Assembly (NCBI GenBank): GCA_002104985.1
Contig: MCGO01000061.1
Coordinates: 1-64,000 of the forward strand
Source of the DNA: Rhizoclosmatium globosum
Lineage: Eukaryota > Chytridiomycota > Chytridiomycetes > Chytridiales > Chytriomycetaceae
Reading direction: 5' to 3'
Length of the DNA: 64,000 bases
The notes below the pieces were generated by a model that saw nothing but the letters and a program-made list of their open reading frames with translations, was not told where the DNA came from and did no database searches. The position numbers were made by a program, and so were the translations under genes. Positions 10,725-21,250 of this stretch are shown in pieces. Within the stretch, counting starts at the first letter, position 1. Every line of letters begins with the position of its first letter.

Positions 10725-12655
10725 TTTGTTTTGTCATTCAGTGATCCTGCCAGTGAGGTTTGATGGCTGTTTTGCTTCTTTGAGGCATTCTTCTAGACGG
10801 CTGTATAGTTTGATATAATTATTGCAGACAATTTCTTCTGCCTGTCTCCCCCAACTGTCTTTGTTGGAATCAGGGTTTTAGATGTTTCTAGTATTGTACG
10901 TTCAAGGTCAGTGATGATATTTGTCAGTTCTTTCATGACAACTTCTTTTGTTTTCAAATCACATAGTCTCTCACTTGTGGCTGGAGGTGAACAACCTATT
11001 GCTGCTGCTTTTTCACTGTGTTCTTGAATGAGTTGTGGATTGTTTTGTTGCATAGGGTATTTTGCCTGAAGAAGTTGTGCTCTTGGGAGTATGTTCAGGC
11101 TTCTAGGGCCTCAGAGGTGAGTTTCCCATAGTTTTCCCAAAGTTCTTTTGTCATTGCCTCCAGGTTAAGGATCTTTCGTTTGGACACGCATATTCTGAAC
11201 CGGTCTGGAACAGGTCTTGTGTTATTAGCATGCTATTACAGGTACATGGTCGGATATTTGGTATTCATACCACTCTGTTAGCTGTCACAGTGTGTGATTT
11301 TTCCAGTGAGTGTGCTGTTGATCCATATGCTGTCTATTCGGCTGGCTTGTACTGTTTTGTTGTTGTGTTTTGTGAATTTTGTAAATGTTGGGTGTTACCA
11401 TTTACTAATCTGAATGCGTCTTCATACCCTGTCTTTGAGAGCATGTCAAGTATGCTGTTTCTTTTGGGAGGCTTTGGTGTGTTCTCAGGGACATGGCATC
11501 TATCGAGTGTTTGCTTCGTTGCTATCTCCCATATAGATCCACTGGTGCCATCCATTTCGTCCTGTTGCATTGTATTTATCAGCCAGGTCTTGTACTCCAT
11601 TGTGTTGTTGCGAGTGTCATCAGTTGGCCAGTAGAAGTTGGTAATTCTTAATTTGCCTTGTTTGAAGCAAGAACCAGTGATATAAGTCGCGAGCCAACTC
11701 TTTCAATTTGGATCACATGTTTGTTCCATGTGGGTGCAATTAGGATGCCTACTCCACCGGAGTAGTCTTCTGCACTGGTCCAATACGCTTTTCCTGTGTA
11801 TAGCCTCTTGTTGTGTTGTCCCATATATGTTTGGCTTTTGACTCTTGCATTTGGTTTCTTGAAGTGCTAGTATGTCTATCTTGTAATCTTCAATCAGTTT
11901 GGCAATCAACACGGATTTTGCAGTGTTGAGGTGCGGGCAGTTGTATGTTGCTATTCTCAGTTCCGTTTCTGTTTGGTTTTGTTGAGAAAATTACTTCCAT
12001 TCCCAAAGAAGTCAATTCAGTTGGTATATTTCCTATGCTGGTATTGTTGATTGGGGGTTTGTGAGTTCAGTGTCATCCTTGGCTGGTGTGATTCCTATGT
12101 TGGTATTGATATTTATGGTGTTTGTGAGGTCTGTGTTGTCATTGTATGTTGTGTTCTTGTTCTTTTTCTGTTCTGTGTCCCTTTCTTCTTTCTCCTTCTT
12201 TTTCAATGCTCGATTCTCCTTTTGTCCAGGGCTGCTTTTATTGCTTGCTCGAGCCTGCAGCATGCCTATTGCTTCTTAGTGGGATTTCAATCTCGCTCTC
12301 ACTGCCACTGTCATGTTACTGTCATTGCTCTCTATGTTCTAGTATGTATTGCTACCTCGGTTTGCTTTTTTAATTTGTTTCTGTTCTTCACCATATTGTT
12401 TCCATAGTTGGTTTCTGGGTTCCACTCCTCAGCTTTCCTTTTATTGCTAGGATTGTTGTGTTTATTGTTTGACTTCTCCCCTACCATAATCTTCTTGAGT
12501 TTGTTCTCTATGTCATCATCTTCTCTGGCTCTTTTGTTTTGGGGACATGAAGTTGTGTTGGTAAGTAAATTTTTATTTTGATATTCATAAGTAGATGTAT
12601 TGTTGTCTCCTTCTTTTTCCTGGTCAATAAAAATAGTTGGAATTGGGGCCGGCAT
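10725..12655 (-). pseudogene. element A ORF2 5' part: broken APE-type endonuclease
   Basis: ORF2 begins with the ATG overlapping the ORF1 stop (12655). It stays open for about 107 codons, is lost, and resumes in other frames. Endonuclease pieces are recognisable in order on the minus strand: IATYNCPHLN then KIDILALQETK near 11880-11960, YSGGVGILIAPTW near 11740, LRITNFYWPTDD near 11640, and a DSIW-containing piece further on. These belong to at least three frames, so several frameshifts are present, plus an in-frame TGA near 10735. A lysine- and asparagine-rich linker precedes the domain. No splice sites explain the breaks. Confidence 0.7.
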
Positions 12656-12657
12656 TA
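12653..12657 (-). promoter_or_regulatory. TAATG stop/start overlap between ORF1 and ORF2 of element A
   Basis: On the minus strand the TAA ending ORF1 (12657-12655) shares its last A with the ATG that opens ORF2 (12655-12653). Overlapping UAAUG is the known translational-coupling (termination-reinitiation) arrangement of several R1-like non-LTR elements such as SART1. Its use here is inferred from sequence alone. Confidence 0.7.
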
Positions 12658-14457
12658 CCAGTGGGTTCGGGGCAATTTCAGCCCAGGGTGGTGTTTTCTA
12701 TAGTATTCTATATCAGATTTATTTCTGCACCAGCTCTTCTTACCTCCATCTTGTCTCATTCTTTTGTTACCTTGGGCGTCCTTCTCTGTAGTTGAGCGAA
12801 TGCTGGACTTGTTCTTGATGATGGCAGCGGTAGCTGGGGCTTGTTTTGGGGTGGTCTTGTTTTCATGATCTGCAGTGTTGATTACCTCCATGGCCTTCTT
12901 ATTGAAGATTTCATCATATGTCCCTCCAGGTTGGATTCCCTCTGCGACATGTTCCTTGATGGATTGAATTGCATTTTCAAGTGTCTGATTGACCAATCCC
13001 ATGGAATGTTGTTGAAGTCTTTCCATGTGACCCTTTAAATGATGCAAGGCCAATTCTGACAATTTCTGCTGCACACCATCTCCATTAATGGTGTCTACTA
13101 ATAGTTGCCTGGCATCATCCCTGGCAAAATTCAGAGCTTGAAGACTGGCATTCCCAATAGCCTGTTTGAGCATATTGTTCAAGGCACCTCCATTCTGTAT
13201 ATCAGATTGGATATATGTGTTGATTACTTCTGCCACTGAGGGTGTAGATGGAGCAGAGGGTGTTGCAGGCATTGAAGGGGTTTTAAAGGTAATCCCTCGC
13301 TTGTTGCTGGCAGTCGGTTGGGCGGGAGCTGGTTTAACCACAGTTGTTCCGTTTCCACTAAGAATGTGTGGCAGGGTCCATCTGCATTTTGTGATGGCCT
13401 CCTTGACTCCTTCTTCAAAGAGTTTTGGGTCATTTGATTGACCAAGACGCATAACCTCGTTCTTACACCATTTCATGGCCTCATCACTAATGTGTTGGTC
13501 CATGGCCTTGAATTGAATCCACCAGTTGGCTTTACGAGATGCTTCTATTGGGCAGAAATCAGTTTGGTGGTTTCCAGTGCATCCCAAACACTCTGGGAGG
13601 ATCTCCCATATGTCTCCTTGTTGTTTCCAGACAGGTGCAATAGGTTTATTGAGGAAGCGATGTTGCACAGCTTTTTGAAGCTCGTCGGCATCGGTGAACG
13701 TGATGAGCAGGTCCTTGCGTTTTTCAGCTCCATGAGAGGGGAAGTGGAATCTGTTCACAATTTTAGTTATATTGGGGATGGAGTTATTGAGGCTGTACCT
13801 TGGGCGCAAAACTTTTCCCTTGAGATTCCCAAGTTGGGGGATAAGTTCCTGGATGGTCAAGTGGTGTGGAATGCCTTTGACCACTGCAAGTCTTGGTTGT
13901 TCGAAGGCTTCTCTGACAGAGTGTTCACCCTCAGAGATGTAAGCAGCATTCCGATCGTGGACAAAGTATGGGACATTGTCTTCCAGGGATCTCTTTTGTT
14001 CACTTGATGAACATTGTACAAGGATTCGGCGACCAGTCCAGGGAGTCTTCTTGTTCGGAAGGCAGAGGATTGATAAGAACACTCCACCTTTTGTTTGAAT
14101 GGCTTTTCCACATTCGGCAGCAAGTTGGTTGTCCCGGAGCCTGTTGGTGTTATCCACATTGATGTATTGGAGTTGGTATTGCACTTGACCGTCAAATTGT
14201 AAAGCAAATGCGTCAACTCCACCAATCTCGATCTGAGCAAGTATGTCCCAGTGTGCTCGGGAGGTTTTGAACACTACTCCGTCTTGGGTGGTGTGGATGT
14301 CACAAGCTGCCACTTCCTTGGTTTTGAGTAGTTCCCGGAGGATCTGATGGAGTACCGCAGCCTTGTCGTTCTTGTAGAAGGTTACTTGGTTGCATTCTCT
14401 CTCAAGAGCCTTGAGGTTGTCGAGAGTGACAAGTGCAGTGATGTCGGTATTGTTCAT
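12655..14457 (-). CDS. element A ORF1 (gag-like, CCHC zinc knuckle)
   Basis: 600 residues from the ATG at 14457, chosen because the codons upstream belong to leader sequence that is only open by chance. One CCHC knuckle (CLGCTGNHQTDFC, about residues 290-302) follows a region at about 190-280 that resembles the RRM-like fold of retrotransposon ORF1 proteins. The C-terminal third is Pro/Thr-rich and then helical (about 420-540), suggesting multimerisation. The expected role is RNA binding and particle assembly in the element's own retrotransposition. It ends in the TAATG overlap with ORF2. The frame is undamaged, unlike the endonuclease that follows. Confidence 0.8.
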   Translation of the reverse strand: MNNTDITALVTLDNLKALERECNQVTFYKNDKAAVLHQILRELLKTKEVAACDIHTTQDGVVFKTSRAHWDILAQIEIGGVDAFALQFDGQVQYQLQYINVDNTNRLRDNQLAAECGKAIQTKGGVFLSILCLPNKKTPWTGRRILVQCSSSEQKRSLEDNVPYFVHDRNAAYISEGEHSVREAFEQPRLAVVKGIPHHLTIQELIPQLGNLKGKVLRPRYSLNNSIPNITKIVNRFHFPSHGAEKRKDLLITFTDADELQKAVQHRFLNKPIAPVWKQQGDIWEILPECLGCTGNHQTDFCPIEASRKANWWIQFKAMDQHISDEAMKWCKNEVMRLGQSNDPKLFEEGVKEAITKCRWTLPHILSGNGTTVVKPAPAQPTASNKRGITFKTPSMPATPSAPSTPSVAEVINTYIQSDIQNGGALNNMLKQAIGNASLQALNFARDDARQLLVDTINGDGVQQKLSELALHHLKGHMERLQQHSMGLVNQTLENAIQSIKEHVAEGIQPGGTYDEIFNKKAMEVINTADHENKTTPKQAPATAAIIKNKSSIRSTTEKDAQGNKRMRQDGGKKSWCRNKSDIEYYRKHHPGLKLPRTHW

Positions 14458-15490
14458 TTTAGTTTCTGAATAGTTTTGTTTTGTGTGGAAGGTGAGGGGT
14501 TTATATAGGTACTGCTTAGTTTTTGGGGGCTGAAGGCTGACATGAAATTGATGTTCAGGCTCTTGTTTCAATTGCTTGTGCTTGGGTTGCTTAACTGTCT
14601 TGGCATTTGGTCTTTTTGCTTTTTGGGAGTTGAGTGTGGTTGCTAATCTCCCTTGGTTGTTTGGATGAGATCTTGAGCTCATTAAATTGTTTAAATGTTT
14701 GTATGTATGGGTTTTTATTTGGATTGTTGGTTTCATTGTATTGGGTATGAATAAGAAGACTGGTTGTGCTGTACCAGCACACCAGGTTGGGGGGCTCTGT
14801 GCATATTGCAAGCAGTGCCTGGGTCCATGTTTTAGACCCTGCTCCCCAGTGACTACCACATTGAGTGATATCACCACCAGCTCCATAATTGTTCCAGCCT
14901 CTCCGTCGCAGGCTCCGTGTCGGCATTCGCGGCTTTCGATGGCTTTGCAGTTGCTGCGGGGTTGTTGAAGGCCGGGTGTGCGGTGGTGGTGGGGGCGGCA
15001 GAGGCGGGGGTTGGTTCGGTAGTGTCCTGTTTTGACAAGGGGGTTAGTAGGCCAGCAAACGTACCTGTCGCGGCTTGCTGCAACAGCACAGTGTCTTTGG
15101 AGACAGCCGTTCTGTTGGTGGTGCTTTTCTGGTACCCCTTGCCTTCCATCCTGCCCCATAGCCGCCCGTCCCGCCGGACCCTCCTGTCCCGCTCGTCCCG
15201 CCTGTCCAGCTCCCGTGGGTCGTTCCCGTCCCTCGCCGTGTATCGATTGCTCTCCTTCGCCTCCGTCGCTGCTGCGTATTGTCTTGTTGAGGGTTTGGCG
15301 GTTATTGTTGCTGCGTGTTTCCTGTTGCACCGGCCCGTCTCCCTCGCCCCTCTCGCTCCCTTGTCCCTTTAACTCCTCGGCTCCCGCACGCCCCCGCTCT
15401 AGGGCCTCAATCGCCACGGCAGGCGCGCGGAAGCCTCGCGGCGTCGTTTGCGTCTGCATGGTGTTGTTGGCGGGGGTGTTGCGTTTTTCG
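14458..15490 (-). other. chimeric junction between elements A and B, with GC-rich patch
   Basis: This holds the presumed 5' leader of element A (about 14458-14870) and a distinctly GC-rich patch (about 14880-15480) unlike either neighbour. On the minus strand the whole stretch happens to stay open and in frame with both the element B endonuclease upstream and element A ORF1 downstream, giving one 1093-codon frame from 15936 to 12655. The translated patch is low-complexity (Arg, Gly, Ala, Gln) without a domain. It is best read as unrelated DNA joined between two elements, or as an assembly join. Confidence 0.55.
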
Positions 15491-15936
15491 AGAAGTTTTT
15501 TGGGAGCATTCAGATCCCCAAATACAATAATTTGCTTCTGGAACCCGTCAGAGAGTTCCTCCGCTTTTGCCAGAATTTCTTGAAGTTTTGCATCTGCACG
15601 TGAGGGAGCAATATAAGCAGCAAGAAGGATAATATCATTGACCAGGAGTGCAAGATAGCATTGGTCCTTGTCTTCATAGAGTACACGCATAGAGTTTGGT
15701 TCGATTGAAGGAGAGGCAAAGGCAAGTAGGCCTCCAGTGTTACGTGGGCCACCCGCAATCTGATTGAGGTTTTCAGTAATGAGGTTGGAGAGATAAGGTC
15801 TGAAAGGGATAGAAGATTGAGGAGATAACCAAGTTTCGAGTAAAAATGTAATACTAATTTGCTGTTGAGTGTTGAAGCGGCGGATTTCTTCAGCCTTTCC
15901 CGCCAGGCCATTCACATTTGCGCAGTGTATTAACAT
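15490..15936 (-). CDS. element B ORF2, truncated endonuclease domain
   Basis: The ATG at 15936 overlaps the end of element B ORF1 by 7 nt (ATGTTAA), so ORF2 probably depends on ORF1 translation. About 150 residues of an endonuclease/exonuclease/phosphatase domain are present, with NVNGL near the start, the catalytic Glu in LLETWL, and IIVFGDLNAP. The similarity stops after that motif near 15490, where GC-rich sequence begins; the second half of the endonuclease, the RT and the RNase H are missing. The family is the APE-type endonuclease of non-LTR elements. It is not functional as an endonuclease. Confidence 0.75.
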
Positions 15937-18470
15937 TTTGATGGTTGTTCTGTCTCCATGTCAACATCCCCTTCAGCAACAGGTCCAGATCCAGGATCCA
16001 GAGGAGCAGGAGGGGGAGCAGGTTGGCTTTCATGATGGTAGTTAGCTTGATGTGCAGACTGTCTTCCAAGAGTGAGACTTGGATTCTTGGTGATTTCCCT
16101 CGCTTTCGTAAGCACTGCATCCTTGATGTCCTGTGACGCTCCATCCACAATAGTGTCTTGCAGATTGACTGTTCGAGCCATCAAGCAGAGGTGGGTGAGG
16201 CGGTTAACAATTGATGCCTTGCAGGCTTCATCAGATTGGCGTCCATGACTTGGCTTGGCAAATGGGTTGAAACTATCCAACACCTGGGCTCCAGAGTCCT
16301 TGAGCTGTTTAACTACTGTGTTGTATGCAATCTCAGTCACATAGAACTCCACAATAGCATTTCCAATAGTTGAAGCCAATACTACAAACTTCCCGATTCC
16401 AAGAGCATTTGCAAGACTCTTGATCAACTTGTCTCTAGATTTACCGCGAATGTCACGCAATGGGCGAGTGTCATTAATACCAATGCGCACACACTTGAAT
16501 TTCAATGGCTCAGAAGGAGGTGCAAGCATTTGTTGCACAGCTCGGTTGCGGCGTTGGAGCATTTGCTTCTGAGAGAGAAGAGGGAGCTGTGACTTTGCTG
16601 CATGAGCATAAGAAAGAGGAGCATTATGGGTACTTATCGGTCCCTGAGGGGGACCATTGTTTAAAGATGTTCCTGGACCGCTGATGCGGTCCCCCTCGTG
16701 CGCTTTTGGTCCTCCAAGAGAAGCTGGTGGCGCAGACTGGAAGAAGGATGGTGTTGCTGACTGAGACTGAGACTGGGATAGAGACTGAGACTGAGAGGCA
16801 AGAGGTGCATAAGTATTATGATGAAGAGAAGCCATAGTACTTATCGATCCCGTGGGGGGACCGACTTTAAAATCTTGGCCGCCAATGCGGCCCCCCTCTC
16901 CAGCAAGGCGCGTATTCTTGCGCCTACTAACGAGATTAAACTGGGCATCGTGTTCTTCATCTGAGTCTGGGACACTATCTGCCCAGCTAACACGAGAAGT
17001 AGATGGTCTATTAATATCCAGACCTGGTACATGACGTCCATTGACTCCAGACCCAGAAGTTCCAGCAGCTTGACCAAGTGATGGTTCCTTGCCCCACCTG
17101 GTTTCAATTCCAACAGCCAGAAGGGCATTCGTTGCCTCAGTTGTACTCATGCCTCTCAACTCAAGGGCTTCGCGCGCAGACCAGGCCCTCTCTAACACAC
17201 TGCCTTTCTTCACCATAGAGTTCCCAACCTCAATCAAAGTGTTTTCAGGGATTCGATCATAAATTGCTTGCTGAGCTGCAGTTCTGTGGTTCAGGTAATC
17301 TGCTGCTGTTTTTGGTCTGAAGGGGTTTGCAGTTCCAGGTGTGCGTCCACCACGCCCAACTTGACCACCAGCAGTGTGTCCATTACGATTAGCTACGCTC
17401 TCCTCATTACTAGTTGTTTGAGGTGCTCTAGTTTGCTCTCTCCCATGAGCAAGTTCCTTGATGAGCTGTTTCATCTCCAACAGCTCTTTGCGCATTTCCT
17501 CCATTTGTGCTTCAGCTCTAGCAGCTCTAGCATTGGCTTCACGATATAATTGTTCCCAGTTACTTGGTTGGGATTGTTGCTGTTGTTGTTGGTGTTGCTG
17601 GACTTGGTGCATTTTTGACTGACTCTCAGCCAACAACTCCTGACTGCCACCACCGCTTCCAGACACCATATTCCCACTCAAATTCGCTCTATTTTTACCC
17701 ACGAACTTGTTTGAAGCTGCTGGGACTTGTACAGGGGCTCCTGGTGCAGCGCTGGCTAACTTTTCGACCGTTGGAGCGATTTCCTCCAAACCAGCGTCGA
17801 TTTGAGCGAAGATATCAGTAGAATACCTGTTTAAATTTTGAGAAGGTTCCGTTGGGGCGATCACCTGCTGCATAGCTTTTTCACTTGGCACCCCAACTCC
17901 AACAGCTCCAGCAGACTCATTCCCACTCATGGCATCCTGAAACACCTCCATCGTGTCTGAATCCGCATCAGATGCATCTCCAGAAGAGCTGGAAGGTCTA
18001 AGTCTCTTTGATGGAGGTTTGGCAGATTGTTTGGCAGTTGGCTGGAACTTCAATGTAGTCTGCTTTGGACCAGCAGTCTTAGAGGCCATTCCAGTATGTT
18101 TAGCCGCTGGTTGCAGGGTACTATACGCAGCTTGAATAGTTTCCAAGGTATGTGCAGTAGAAGGGCCAGCTGCCTTCATTGACTCCTCCAACCTGCACTT
18201 CTTTGTGCAAGCCTGGCAGCCGAGCTGAATGCGTCTGGCACCGAATGAGAGTACATTTCCACCAACTCCATGCGATTTCATTGATGGTTCATTGCACTTG
18301 CAGTTTGGACAGCGCAACAACGGTTGGATCGCGGTTGCGAGTCTACGCTCCCAGAACTCGAATCGTTCTGGTCGATTGTTTGTCGAAAGCTTGAGCATGT
18401 CTTCGAGTACTTCCTCTTTTGGGGGGAAGAGCACTGTAGGCTGCGACTGTTGTCTTGATGTTGTCTCCAT
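15930..18470 (-). CDS. element B ORF1 (gag-like protein with N-terminal zinc ribbon)
   Basis: 846 residues from the ATG at 18470. A four-cysteine cluster near residues 50-95 (CPNCKC ... CQACTKKC) looks like a zinc ribbon. It is followed by a Ser/Ala/Pro-rich region, a glutamine-rich coiled coil with EAQMEEMRKELLEMKQLIKE, and a conserved-looking C-terminal domain (about 660-760) in the place of the RRM-like domain of other ORF1 proteins. No CCHC knuckle was seen. It sits 5' of the ORF2 endonuclease and overlaps it by 7 nt. The first ~285 codons are repeated twice upstream. The frame is intact. The assignment to ORF1 rests on position and composition rather than on a recognised family. Confidence 0.7.
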   Translation of the reverse strand: METTSRQQSQPTVLFPPKEEVLEDMLKLSTNNRPERFEFWERRLATAIQPLLRCPNCKCNEPSMKSHGVGGNVLSFGARRIQLGCQACTKKCRLEESMKAAGPSTAHTLETIQAAYSTLQPAAKHTGMASKTAGPKQTTLKFQPTAKQSAKPPSKRLRPSSSSGDASDADSDTMEVFQDAMSGNESAGAVGVGVPSEKAMQQVIAPTEPSQNLNRYSTDIFAQIDAGLEEIAPTVEKLASAAPGAPVQVPAASNKFVGKNRANLSGNMVSGSGGGSQELLAESQSKMHQVQQHQQQQQQSQPSNWEQLYREANARAARAEAQMEEMRKELLEMKQLIKELAHGREQTRAPQTTSNEESVANRNGHTAGGQVGRGGRTPGTANPFRPKTAADYLNHRTAAQQAIYDRIPENTLIEVGNSMVKKGSVLERAWSAREALELRGMSTTEATNALLAVGIETRWGKEPSLGQAAGTSGSGVNGRHVPGLDINRPSTSRVSWADSVPDSDEEHDAQFNLVSRRKNTRLAGEGGRIGGQDFKVGPPTGSISTMASLHHNTYAPLASQSQSLSQSQSQSATPSFFQSAPPASLGGPKAHEGDRISGPGTSLNNGPPQGPISTHNAPLSYAHAAKSQLPLLSQKQMLQRRNRAVQQMLAPPSEPLKFKCVRIGINDTRPLRDIRGKSRDKLIKSLANALGIGKFVVLASTIGNAIVEFYVTEIAYNTVVKQLKDSGAQVLDSFNPFAKPSHGRQSDEACKASIVNRLTHLCLMARTVNLQDTIVDGASQDIKDAVLTKAREITKNPSLTLGRQSAHQANYHHESQPAPPPAPLDPGSGPVAEGDVDMETEQPSKC

Positions 18471-18512
18471 ACACACCGTATCTGTTTGAAGACAACAAAT
18501 TTTTACCTAACC

Positions 18513-19376
18513 CTAATCCTTTGCCTGACTCTCAGCCAGCAACTCCTGACTGCCACCACCACTTCCAGACACCATATTCCCACTCAAATTCGCTCTATTT
18601 TCACCCACGAACTTGTTTGAAGCTGCTGGGACTTGTACAGGGGCTCCTGGTGCAGCGCTGGCTAACTTTTCGACCGTTGGAGCGATTTTCTCCAAACCAG
18701 CGTCGATTTGAGCGAAGATATCAGTAAAATACCTGTTCAAAGTTTGAGAAGGTTCCGTTGGGGCGATCACCTGCTGCATAGCTTTTTCACTTGGCACCCC
18801 AACTCCAACAGCTCCAGCAGACTCATTCCCACTCATGGCATCCTGAAACACCTCCATCGTGTCTGAATCCGCATCAGAAGCATCTCCAGAAGAGCTGGAA
18901 GGTCTAAGTCTCTTTGATGGAGGTTTGGCAGATTGTTTGGCAGTTGGCTGGAACTTCAATGTAGTCTGCTTTGGACCAGCAGTCTTAGAGGCCATTCCAG
19001 TATGTTTAGCCGCTGGTTGCAGGGTACTATACGCAGCTTGAATAGTTTCCAAGGTATGTGCAGTAGAAGGGCCAGCTGCCTTCATTGACTCCTCCAACCT
19101 GCACTTCTTTGTGCAAGCCTGGCAGCCGAGCTGAATGCGTCTGGCACCGAATGAGAGTACATTTCCACCAACTCCATGCGATTTCATTGATGGTTCATTG
19201 CACTTGCAGTTTGGACAGCGCAACAACGGTTGGATCGCGGTTGCGAGTCTACGCTCCCAGAACTCGAATCGTTCTGGTCGATTGTTTGTCGAAAGCTTGA
19301 GCATGTCTTCGAGTACTTCCTCTTTTGGGGGGAAGAGCACTGTAGGCTGCGACTGTTGTCTTGATGTTGTCTCCAT
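18513..19376 (-). pseudogene. element B ORF1, 3'-truncated copy 2
   Basis: 287 codons from the ATG at 19376 repeat the N-terminal zinc-ribbon part of element B ORF1 with a few substitutions. The similarity stops in the Ser/Gly-rich region. The frame then runs a few codons into telomere-like sequence and stops at 18513. It has no downstream ORF2. Confidence 0.75.
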
Positions 19377-19418
19377 ACACACCGTATCTGTTTGAAGACA
19401 ACAAATTTTTACCTAACC

Positions 19419-19942
19419 CTAATCCTTTGCCTGACTCTCAGCCAGCAACTCCTGACTGCCACCACCACTTCCAGACACCATATTCCCACTCAAATTCGCT
19501 CTATTTTCACCCACGAACTTGTTTGAAGCTGCTGGGACTTGTACAGGGGCTCCTGGTGCAGCGCTGGCTAACTTTTCGACCGTTGGAGCGATTTTCTCCA
19601 AACCAGCGTCGATTTGAGCGAAGATATCAGTAAAATACCTGTTCAAAGTTTGAGAAGGTTCCGTTGGGGCGATCACCTGCTGCATAGCTTTTTCACTTGG
19701 CACCCCAACTCCAACAGCTCCAGCAGACTCATTCCCACTCATGGCATCCTGAAACACCTCCATCGTGTCTGAATCCGCATCAGAAGCATCTCCAGAAGAG
19801 CTGGAAGGTCTAAGTCTCTTTGATGGAGGTTTGGCAGATTGTTTGGCAGTTGGCTGGAACTTCAATGTAGTCTGCTTTGGACCAGTAGTCTTAGAGGCCA
19901 TTCCAGTATGTTTAGCCGCTGGTTGCAGGGTACTATACGCAG
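19419..19942 (-). pseudogene. element B ORF1, copy 3 truncated at both ends
   Basis: A fragment equivalent to ORF1 codons ~115-285. It shares the 3' break of copy 2. Its 5' side stops at 19942 against ccctaaccctaac instead of the ORF1 start. It has no zinc ribbon and no native start. Confidence 0.75.
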
Positions 19943-20093
19943 CCCTAACCCTAACGGTATCAATGGCAGTTTATTCACGCATGTTCAACCAATTCAATAT
20001 AATTCATATCCCATAACTTCACTTCCAATCATGATTACACACACACATCAACTCATCCTGTCTAATATATCCAATACACATCCTCCCTGCAAC

Positions 20094-20976
20094 TCATCCT
20101 TCTCCTCCTACATCCCTGGGGCGGTTTGGTGGTCTCCCACGCGGTCTGTTTCTTTCTTGGGCCAGCCTGGCACTTCTTGCTGAGCGAATCATGGAAGCAG
20201 CAGATCTTGGCGGTGGCGGTGCAGCTGGTCTTGGTGGTGGCTCCTCGTTGTCAGACTGGTCTTGGTTGGTCCAGTAGCCATCCTCTTGGCGTCTGCGCAG
20301 TCCTCGGCACTTGGTGAGAATCAGCTTGATGGCAATCAGACAGCTTGAATAGGCAGTGGATTTACTTGGAGCAACAGAGCGGTACTTGTTCAGAACAGCA
20401 TTGATACGAGTGTGTCTCCTGCAGAGTGGTGGTGGAACGTCTTCATGGAGAGTCTTGAGCAACAGGTCAGCACCAGAACATGTAGCAGCATGGGCCCTGG
20501 TAAGCATATCAGTACATTTTTTGCATTCTTCATGACGAGTCACTGCGCCTAGAGTCCACTGAAGTAAGAGCCACCGGTCTTCTCTTGAAATTCCAGATTT
20601 GGGCTGCAGAAAGGGCCTGACTCGATCAGACATGGTAACTTCAATTGCATCCCCAACTCCCCCAGGTTTTGGATCAGCCAAGTCCAAAATTGCTTGCTTC
20701 TTCAGTTTCTGCTTTTCCAGGAGAAGCAGAGGTCGTGTTGCTTGGACTGCAAGAGGTGCACGTTGCAGTTGCGGGTGGGGCTTGTTGATTTCTGGGTGGT
20801 TCCAGAGTGAGTTCTGCCTTGCAAGCTTTGGGAGAGAGTTCTTGTGAGGTGTTCTAGCAGGCTGAATAGCATAGTGAAAAACTTTAACAGCCAAGTTTCC
20901 TTCATCACCTGAGGAGTTGAGACGAGCAGCCCAATTCAAGTTCAGTATCTTTGCACGATAAGCCATGGGTTCCACT
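20094..20976 (-). pseudogene. 3' end of a further retrotransposon ORF2 (element C)
   Basis: About 290 codons without a credible start. They contain a Cys/His cluster, HEECKKC...H-x4-C (near 20500-20545), of the sort found after the RT in many non-LTR ORF2 proteins, preceded by a basic helical region and followed by a Pro/Arg-rich tail. The frame differs in sequence from elements A and B. It ends near 20094, and AT-rich sequence follows to the telomere-like joint at 19943-19955. Upstream, at 20981-20992, is another ctaaccctaacc joint. It probably represents a 5'-truncated element or a fragment captured in the mosaic. Confidence 0.5.
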
Positions 20977-21037
20977 TGGGCTAACCCTAACCATGGTAGC
21001 ATGGGTCTAACCCAACTAACCCAAGAGTATAGAAAGG

Positions 21038-21250
21038 GGTGACGCCATGAAGGGTTGACGCCATGAAGGGTTGACGCCATGAAGGGGGTGACGCCATGAT
21101 GTAGGCAACACCTTGAAATCAGCAATGCCATGATGCCATAATATGGGCAACACCTTGACACAGCCAGTGCCATGATGTGGACAACAAGGTGTGGACAATG
21201 GCATGAAGTGTGTGAGATGGCTTTGGATGATGCCTTGATATAAATGATGC
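21038..21250 (-). repeat. degenerate minisatellite (tgacgccatgaagggt unit)
   Basis: Three to four near-perfect 16-18-bp copies (tgacgccatgaagggt) at 21038-21095 grade into looser repeats with gccatgatg and caacaccttg. The same motifs return around 21490-21620 as gccat/ggcgc repeats. No gene is seen in it. Confidence 0.65.

Larger units (their letters stand above)
5870..14870 (-). mobile_element. non-LTR retrotransposon A (Tad/I-like), decayed full-length copy
   Basis: On the minus strand the order is gag-like ORF1 (14457 to 12655), endonuclease region (about 12650 to 10730, broken) and reverse transcriptase plus RNase H (10724 to 5976). APE endonuclease, RT and RNase H in one ORF2, with a CCHC-bearing ORF1, is the layout of Tad1 and I-group elements. 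Both ends are approximate: the 3' end is near the G-run tract at 5870-5945, and the 5' leader merges into chimeric sequence near 14870. No LTRs were seen. Multiple frameshifts in the endonuclease make this copy unlikely to be autonomous. Confidence 0.8.
18506..19955 (-). repeat. tandem 906-bp partial copies of element B joined by telomere-like sequence
   Basis: The 5' leader and first ~285 codons of element B ORF1 recur upstream with a period of 906 bp: copy 2 at 18513-19418 and copy 3 at 19419-19942, cut short at its own 5' end. Each boundary carries cctaaccctaatcct (18506-18520 and 19412-19426), and copy 3 ends at ccctaaccctaac (19943-19955). Copies 2 and 3 break at the same ORF1 position (tttgcctgactctcagcc), so one arose by duplication of the other. 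They differ from the parent ORF by scattered substitutions. Confidence 0.85.

Noticed and set aside
12655..15936. A single 1093-residue host protein
   Set aside because: It combines an endonuclease fragment, a low-complexity GC-rich patch and a complete gag ORF with its own ATG, so it is a chimera of mobile elements.
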